Source of the DNA: Saccoglossus kowalevskii
Taxonomy: Eukaryota > Hemichordata > Enteropneusta > Harrimaniidae
DNA length: 11,577 bases
Assembly (NCBI RefSeq): GCF_000003605.2
Contig: NW_003135347.1
Location: 14,294-25,870, forward strand
Direction: 5' to 3'
Below, one piece after another: positions 8,801 through 11,577 of the stretch. A program made the position numbers and the translations under genes. The notes beneath the pieces are model-generated. The model saw only the letters and a program-made list of their open reading frames with translations, ran no database searches and had not been told where the DNA came from. Each line of letters opens with the position of its first letter. Position 1 is the first letter of the stretch.

Positions 8801-11347
8801 AACATAGGTATATTACCCAAGGTAATAAATAATGCATGTCACGCATAACCACAAAATAACTCATATTCTTGATTTGGTTACATTGCTCACAAGTTGCAGT
8901 CTCAGTGAATAATTGCATGTGAATAGCTAGACAGAGAAAATGTTATATTTTCATACCTATTTCGTGTAATATTGGCAATGTACTCAGTCTGTAACTTTCG
9001 ATCCAAGGAATCTCTGTGTATACACAAAAATCAGATCTATTCATTATACAGTCGGATATGAAGTCAACTATCTGTCAAACCTGTCTCAGATGAACTTAAT
9101 ATAAGTAGTGAGGATGCCTGGCTGTTTTATTTTAAATACAGTAACCTTCAGAAATGCAATTGTGTGAAGTGTAAAATGGCTTTTTGGCATAATGTGAACC
9201 ACTTTTAATTTTGCGAAAAACAAATTTACAAGATTTTTTGCAAATATGAGAAAATTGTAAACTTTCATCATGATCAATTGTTTTTGATTATTAAATCTTG
9301 AAAATCTATAGCGATAAAAATTAACAATTTAAAGTACACTTACTCATAATTGCCATTATGTGCTGTGAGCAAATCTACCAAAGTTCCTGATATGTTGACA
9401 GTTGCAAAGATTGCTGGTCCTAATTCACCATGTGGAGAAGGTAATATATGGTGACTTGATCTCACAATTTGGTACTTTGAAAACAAATTGCTTCTGTGAG
9501 GAAAATAAAATACTGTGAAATACTTTATTTTAGCTGGAATTAATTTTCGCTGAAAAGACTATTTGAGTGTTTTGTATGGAATTTATTTTCACTGATTTTT
9601 GGCAAGTTGAATGTAAATTATAGGTTAAGGATACATGTATATCACTGAAATATTACTTCAGCAAAAATTTATTCCAAGCGAAAATAAAGTATTTTACAGT
9701 CAATAATAAAAGTAAATTGCCTTTACAATTATACTGTCGCTGAACAGTTTTGAGCAAAAAATATAAACCAATTTTAAAATATAATTTACTGTTAAAATTA
9801 ACCTATGTTTACTACAAATAGAAAAACTTGATAAGGATTGTACAAAGTTGAAAAAATTGAGAAAAACACAGAACCAGATATATTTACATGGTAAGCATGA
9901 GAGAAATCTATCAGTGCATTATCAAAATCAATGAAAGCTTAGAAAGAACACCTGTGTGCTGTTAGACTTGGAGGAATGAGGTAAAAATAGGACATATTAA
10001 AAATAATTCAAAATTTGAAAAGATCAAAGACGAATATAAGTCTGCTATTTGAGATGCAACAATATGATTCAATACAGTATTGAATTTTATAATAGAAACA
10101 TAAAATTCGTACTTAAAACTAATCAGATCTTTTGCATTGTCCACAGGCACCTATATGCACCAAGTTTTATTGAATTGTGATGATTGCTACTTGAGATATC
10201 GGTGGAAAAGCTGAAACATTAATTGTAATAAAATTTAGATGATTAATATACACAGATTTCAATCTTAAACTAATCAGGATTTCACAGTCCAAATGCATCT
10301 ATGTACCAAGTTTAATTGAAATGTGATAACAGGTTCTTGATATATCAATTGCAATTTATGCAGCCACCTAAGTGTTAGTTGGTTCTAGAGTTATTGGTGA
10401 AAAACCTAATAACACATTATTAGATCATTAATATGCACAGATTTTAACTCCACACTAAACAGGTCTGTACATTGTCTCAGAGCATCTATGTACCATCAAG
10501 TTTAATTGAAATGTGATAACTGGTTTTTGATATAACAATTACAATTTATGCAGCCACCTAAGTTTTAGTTGGTTCTAGAGATATTGGTGAAAAACCTAAT
10601 AACACATTATTATGAAAATTAGATCATTAATATGCACAGATTTTAACTCCACACTAAACACTCTGTGCATTGTCTCAGAGCATCTATATTTCATTGGAGT
10701 GCAACGATTGGTTCTTGAGATAATGATGGAACAGGGATACATATATACACACACAGACAGGGTAACCGTAAAGTCAGAAACTAGACCTGACAAAGCTAAA
10801 AATCACTGTACATACCCCCATGTGTGTGAAGCTGTGGATGGTCCAAAATCACTGTACATTCCAAGTTTTTCAGACATCCACATTGTGATGTCATTGTTTC
10901 CCAAGAACGGTTTTGACGCATCACTCTCAAGAAATGAAATGAAATCCGCCTCTGCAAAAAAAAAAAATGTAAAACTAATTAAAACTTTTATGGCATTCTC
11001 AAACTAGTGTTCTATTAGAACTGACCTTATTATAATACATACATCGCAATATGCATTTCAAACTAATTCTTTCCCAGACACTTCTTAGCACTGTATCGAA
11101 TCCCTCCTTTATAAATGCATGCACACCTCCCAGTAAAACATAATGGTATTTTCCTTACCTGTATTATTAAGTACTGTAGCAGCTCTATCAAAGCTAGGCC
11201 AACCATTATTATCATACATAAATCTTACAGACCACATCATTGTACTAAATGTCTTGGGGTCTGATTTCTGTGGTTCTGCTATAAATTGTTCTGACATAAA
11301 ACGTGGTACAAAGCCTCCAATTCCTATGAGAGTCACCAATGCTAATA
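2754..11347 (-). CDS. CWH43: CWH43 / PGAP2-interacting protein homologue, C-terminal half, 8 exons, 5' partial
   Basis: Joined exons are 11159-11347, 10816-10951, 9344-9493, 8957-9013, 7266-7353, 6804-6865, 5234-5389 and 2754-2850, all read on the minus strand: 935 nt, about 310 residues plus a split first codon, then TAA. Every junction keeps frame and every intron is GT-AG. Blocks such as [58 protein letters not shown] and YHMNTPKYF match what I recall of animal CWH43 C-terminal regions, in the same order. Yeast Cwh43 exchanges the diacylglycerol of GPI anchors for ceramide; animal homologues are tied to GPI-anchored protein processing in ER/Golgi membranes. Full-length proteins are about 700 residues, so roughly the first 390, including the PGAP2-like membrane region, lie outside the window. 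The identity is from remembered family sequence, not a search. Confidence 0.9.
2851..3233 (-). other. Distal part of the last CWH43 intron, no feature seen
   Basis: This is intronic sequence between the acceptor of the last exon and the transposon insertion. It is AT-rich with one imperfect TGTGACA-type repeat (about 2950 and 3048), and has no coding or structural signal. Confidence 0.5.
3234..3240 (+). repeat. Target-site duplication, left (taatgta)
   Basis: The heptamer taatgta directly precedes the left inverted end and recurs exactly after the right end at 4106-4112. A 7-base match at both precise ends is the main support for the element boundaries. Confidence 0.6.
3241..4105. mobile_element. 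Non-autonomous DNA transposon, 865 bp, CpG-rich
   Basis: The left end reads ccgtactcgaccgcgttagc and continues gccca; the reverse complement of the right end reads tcgttcttgaccgctttagc then gccca. These match at 21 of 25 positions. Exact 7-bp taatgta copies flank it. Just inside the ends are several copies of gtgggcgctt (about 3301, 4007, 4063, and tgggcgct at 4081), as in subterminal transposase-binding repeats of other DNA elements. The interior has about 45 CpGs by eye and a 20-bp palindrome near its centre. It holds an 80-codon open frame (3398-3640, plus) with no recognisable domain. No transposase is visible, so it is a mobilised-in-trans or decayed copy. hAT, P and Dada-type elements give duplications of similar size; I cannot choose among them. 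Confidence 0.75.
3693..3712. repeat. Perfect 20-bp palindrome at transposon centre
   Basis: The sequence tcttcgggaattcccgaaga is its own reverse complement with no spacer; symmetry stops at the next base on each side. It lies close to the midpoint of the 3241-4105 element. It could be a dimeric protein-binding site or a remnant of a nested insertion junction; nothing in the sequence decides this. Confidence 0.85.
4106..4112 (+). repeat. Target-site duplication, right (taatgta)
   Basis: Exact copy of the heptamer at 3234-3240, directly after the right inverted end of the transposon. Confidence 0.6.
4113..5233 (-). other. Proximal part of last CWH43 intron, moderately CpG-rich, no confident gene
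   Basis: CpG is much commoner here than in the flanking introns, especially about 4810-5150 (ctcgcgag, gtcgccactacaacgctacg, ttttacgttcgat). One minus-strand open frame at 4795-4995 (66 codons, from MSCTHLMM to GQEP) has a more protein-like composition than its neighbours, but no known domain and no splice or promoter support. Exon 7 and the last exon join in phase without it, so it is not a CWH43 exon. It could be an old retrocopy fragment, a repeat remnant or chance. Confidence 0.4.
5234..5389 (-). CDS. CWH43: CWH43 exon 7 of window: GYARISH / AKFRIPD block
   Basis: Acceptor ttttttctag, donor gtaagt. One base completes Arg, then 51 codons, leaving GT. It encodes [35 protein letters not shown], then a more variable stretch ending SVRFPT. 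Leu-Ser/Thr-Asp-x-Glu-Ile-Gln-x-Ala-Lys-Phe-Arg-Ile-Pro-Asp is near-invariant in homologues as I remember them. The His of RISH lies in the part of the EEP fold where a late catalytic His would be expected, but I cannot confirm that assignment without a structure. Confidence 0.94.
5390..6060 (-). other. Intron between CWH43 exons 7 and 6, AT-rich part
   Basis: No gene is seen. A diverged direct repeat is visible: agaataatataacataaa and later tgaaaattcctgaaa (about 5694-5730) are echoed by agaataacatgaaatgtata and aaagttccta (about 5839-5868). The acceptor side carries a long T-tract (sense strand) next to exon 7. Confidence 0.45.
6470..6677 (+). mobile_element. TTAA-bounded MITE-like element, copy 2, left end missing
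   Basis: It runs from tttcatcacaaattcacaaa to gtctggtagaggaaaggttaa, sharing the interior aaaactgaaaattgactaaa and ccaaaattagggttcattt with copy 1. The left inverted end seen in copy 1 is absent: sequence changes into the 150-bp unit array just before ttgtttcatc. It lies in the intron between exons 7 and 6 and is about 125 bases from exon 6. Confidence 0.6.
6804..6865 (-). CDS. CWH43: CWH43 exon 6 of window: [10 protein letters not shown]...YIMYRGLIR
   Basis: Acceptor atttttcag, donor gtaagg; 62 bases, entering in phase 0 and leaving AG. It encodes [20 protein letters not shown], with the next Arg split across the intron. The DID-TD...YIMYRGLIR pattern is a family hallmark and fixes this short exon. 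It is an island inside tandem AT-rich repeat units that occur on both sides. Confidence 0.92.
7266..7353 (-). CDS. CWH43: CWH43 exon 5 of window: [12 protein letters not shown] block
   Basis: Acceptor ttacag, donor gtataa. The first base completes a Ser codon, then 29 codons end in phase 0. It encodes [19 protein letters not shown], then [10 protein letters not shown]. An alternative donor seven bases earlier (gttaaa) is weaker and would break frame with the next exon. In active EEP enzymes this strand usually ends in GDxN; here it reads GYVT, and as I recall other CWH43 proteins have GYIT. The first exon-distal intron bases resemble the TTAA-element interior (tcattcacaattaacagaat), suggesting repeat remnants up to the donor. 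Confidence 0.91.
7354..7696 (-). other. Intron between CWH43 exons 5 and 4, exon-5 side
   Basis: No gene is seen. It starts with a T-run (about 7396-7406), then AT-rich sequence with acacaagtcatattt repeated at about 7382 and 7556. That direct repeat (14 to 15 bases) is about 174 bases apart and may mark an old duplication. Confidence 0.45.
7697..8015 (-). mobile_element. TTAA-bounded MITE-like element, copy 3, inverted, with internal duplication
   Basis: TTAA lies at 7697-7700 and 8012-8015. The left end reads ttaacctttttaccaccag; the right end, reverse-complemented, reads ttaaaggtttcaccaccag, giving clear inverted repeats. The interior is the reverse complement of copy 1 (aatgaaccctaattttgg, gtcaattttcag). 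A segment of about 75 bases is doubled: gaaatgaaccctaattttgg at about 7775 and gaaatgaatcctaattttgg at about 7852, each followed by gtcaattttca and ttggctatttt. The long plus-strand frame here (ending [10 protein letters not shown]...) is a by-product of this duplication, not a gene. Confidence 0.7.
8037..8227. mobile_element. TA-flanked MITE (CTGTRGAATACTTTATTTTCGCT family), copy 1
   Basis: The ends are ctgtagaatactttattttc and, reverse-complemented, ctgtggaatactttattttc, each followed by gct; flanking dinucleotides are TA at 8035-8036 and 8228-8229. Length is 191 bases with no coding potential. TA duplication and the CTGT...ACAG ends fit a Tc1/mariner-mobilised element. It is in the intron between exons 5 and 4, about 20 bases from TTAA copy 3. 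Confidence 0.8.
8235..8720. repeat. Composite interspersed repeat with AATGGCC hairpin
   Basis: It begins tagctgcaagcagcagagtg (a short hairpin, gctgcaagcagc) and later has gaacatgaccagtcagagaa, ctcagaactgcattcact and aaaatggccaccagtcagcc, in the same order as the units at 1-480. A cattaccatga motif occurs twice (about 8421, 8495). The family is not identified. Confidence 0.55.
8721..8956 (-). other. Intron between exons 5 and 4, exon-4 side
   Basis: Unique-looking AT-rich sequence up to the exon 4 donor. A small inverted motif, ctatgctatgcataacatag, lies at about 8789-8808. No gene is seen. Confidence 0.4.
8957..9013 (-). CDS. CWH43: CWH43 exon 4 of window: DSLDRKLQ microexon
   Basis: A 57-base exon between acceptor acacag and donor gtatga. 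It completes the Glu codon begun in exon 3, adds [18 protein letters not shown] and leaves AG. DxLDRKLQ is a strongly conserved family segment directly after the GN-Glu block, so the short exon is credible despite its size. NIT is a potential N-glycosylation sequon. Confidence 0.9.
9014..9343 (-). other. Intron between CWH43 exons 4 and 3
   Basis: A 330-base intron with donor gtaagt and acceptor acacag. No repeat or gene is recognised in it. The short open frame on the minus strand is AT-driven. Confidence 0.6.
9344..9493 (-). CDS. CWH43: CWH43 exon 3 of window: central strands of EEP-like domain
   Basis: Acceptor cctcacag, donor gtaagt. One base completes the Gly begun in exon 2, then 49 codons follow and GA is left over. 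The product reads [20 protein letters not shown], then [20 protein letters not shown] and TAHNGNYE. This is the family block that leads into a conserved His (usually TH, here AH) followed by GN. The sense-strand acceptor is unusual in its setting: a MITE ends only 16 bases upstream of the acceptor AG, leaving a very short host-derived pyrimidine tract. Confidence 0.93.
9513..9699. mobile_element. TA-flanked MITE, copy 2, next to exon 3 acceptor
   Basis: The left end is ctgtgaaatactttatttta and the right end reverse-complemented is ctgtaaaatactttattttc; similarity extends about 40 bases inward through ggaattaattttcgct / ggaataaatttttgct. TA precedes the left end; the right flank is TC, so one copy of the target site has changed. 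It sits immediately upstream (sense strand) of the CWH43 exon 3 acceptor: only 16 bases separate its end from the acceptor CAG. Confidence 0.8.
9700..10139 (-). other. Intron between exons 3 and 2, unique AT-rich part
   Basis: No gene, repeat family or structure is recognised. The minus-strand frame at 9962-10150 has no protein-like features. Confidence 0.45.
10140..10800 (+). repeat. Tandem units of about 190 bp with ACACACAGACAG tail
   Basis: Anchors accaagtttaattgaaatgt (about 10303) and caagtttaattgaaatgtga (about 10499) show units about 190 bases apart, with a more diverged one at about 10157 and a partial one at about 10690. The block ggttctagag-tattggtgaa through cacactaaac is nearly identical at about 10381 and 10571; the second copy has a 9-base insertion (about tatgaaaat). 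The tail acacacacagacagggtaac resembles the 3' end of some invertebrate SINE/LINE-derived repeats. The plus-strand frame that runs through it into exon 2 antisense is a shadow. Confidence 0.7.
10816..10951 (-). CDS. CWH43: CWH43 exon 2 of window: EEP-like core with FLESD motif
   Basis: The acceptor is a long T-tract ending in gcag and the donor is gtatgt. The exon carries 44 whole codons, enters with AG and leaves GG (phase 2). Key segments are [20 protein letters not shown], the helix around [14 protein letters not shown], and PSTASHTWG. The Glu of FLESD sits where EEP nucleases and phosphatases carry their metal-binding Glu after a beta-strand; that role here is inferred from the fold family. 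The junction codon with exon 1 is GAG (Glu), whereas I recall Gly there in vertebrate homologues. A tandem repeat with an ACACACAGACAG tail ends about 20 bases beyond the donor. Confidence 0.92.
10952..11158 (-). other. Intron between CWH43 exons 2 and 1
   Basis: A 207-base intron with donor gtaagg and a strong acceptor preceded by an uninterrupted run of 12 T on the sense strand. No other feature is seen. Confidence 0.7.
11159..11347 (-). CDS. CWH43: CWH43 exon 1 of window: end of last membrane helix and entry to EEP-like domain
   Basis: Acceptor tttttcag precedes 11347 and donor gtaagg follows 11159. The exon enters with two bases of a split codon, then encodes 62 residues and leaves one base (phase 1). 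It opens with the hydrophobic run [12 protein letters not shown], the tail of a transmembrane helix, followed by VPRFMSEQ and a soluble stretch containing [20 protein letters not shown] and LNNT. In the family this is the junction between the membrane half and the soluble C-terminal domain. NNT is a potential N-glycosylation sequon. The first codon ends in TA (Val if the missing base is G); the previous exon is beyond the window. Confidence 0.9.
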
Positions 11348-11470
11348 CTGAAAAAGAGTAACAACCAAATACGTTAATTATTCCGCCAAGTATACGTAAT
11401 GTACCATATATTATGTGTACACCGTTCTTCACACAATTCCTGTAATATTGATATTGTACGTGTGATATAT

Positions 11471-11577
11471 ACATGTAACATGCTTTCAATATTACACACA
11501 CTGTGTACATTGTATTACATGTAACATGCCTTCAATATTACACATACTGTATATTTTATTACACGTAACATGCCTTT
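11471..11577 (+). repeat. Minisatellite, period about 45 bp, runs off the right edge
   Basis: The motif acatgtaacatgctttcaat recurs as acatgtaacatgccttcaat at 11517 and acacgtaacatgccttt at 11561: spacings 46 and 44. Each unit also has attacacayactgt and a ttrtatta end. At least two and a third units are present and the array continues past the window. It is in the intron upstream of exon 1. Confidence 0.75.

Noticed and set aside
10612-11007. 131-codon plus-strand open frame
   Set aside because: It is antisense to exon 2 and otherwise made of tandem repeat sequence.
11109-11510. 133-codon minus-strand open frame
   Set aside because: Only its middle is real (exon 1, 11159-11347); the ends are intron read-through past clear splice sites.
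1-11577. CRISPR arrays, bacterial operons, tRNA or rRNA genes
   Set aside because: The tandem repeats lack spacer structure, the gene is spliced, and no tRNA cloverleaf or rRNA core was seen by eye.

Overview
This is eukaryotic, AT-rich, repeat-dense nuclear DNA, most likely from a marine invertebrate. I base that on small phase-consistent exons separated by GT-AG introns of 0.2 to 2.4 kb, several families of short non-autonomous transposons, and CpG depletion over most of the window. Some repeats resemble ones I associate loosely with molluscs and similar animals, but no species or phylum can be fixed from this sequence alone.

The only gene I can support is on the minus strand. Eight exons, from 11347 down to 2754, splice in frame into about 310 residues ending at a TAA stop. 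Block after block they match the C-terminal half of CWH43 (PGAP2-interacting protein), a membrane protein of GPI-anchor lipid remodelling whose C-terminal half has an endonuclease/exonuclease/phosphatase (EEP)-like fold. The N-terminal multi-span membrane half lies beyond the right edge of the window. A candidate ATTAAA poly(A) signal sits about 150 bases past the stop.

Layout from left to right: 1-480 holds an AATGGCC-hairpin repeat family; 481-2580 is AT-rich intergenic sequence with a TTAA-bounded element (1360-1608) and a decayed MITE (about 2254-2445); 2599-2850 holds the poly(A) signal, 3' UTR and last exon. The last intron (2851-5233) carries a CpG-rich 865-bp DNA transposon (3241-4105) with inverted ends, a 7-bp target duplication and a perfect 20-bp palindrome. 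Exons 7 to 1 (window numbering) follow, with introns filled by diverged tandem units of about 150 bp around exon 6, two more TTAA-element copies, two copies of a TA-flanked MITE (one 16 bases from a splice acceptor), units of about 190 bp beside exon 2, and a minisatellite of about 45 bp running off the right edge.

I see no undescribed multi-gene system. The most unusual features are the CpG-rich transposon and the way mobile elements crowd up to splice sites of a conserved gene.
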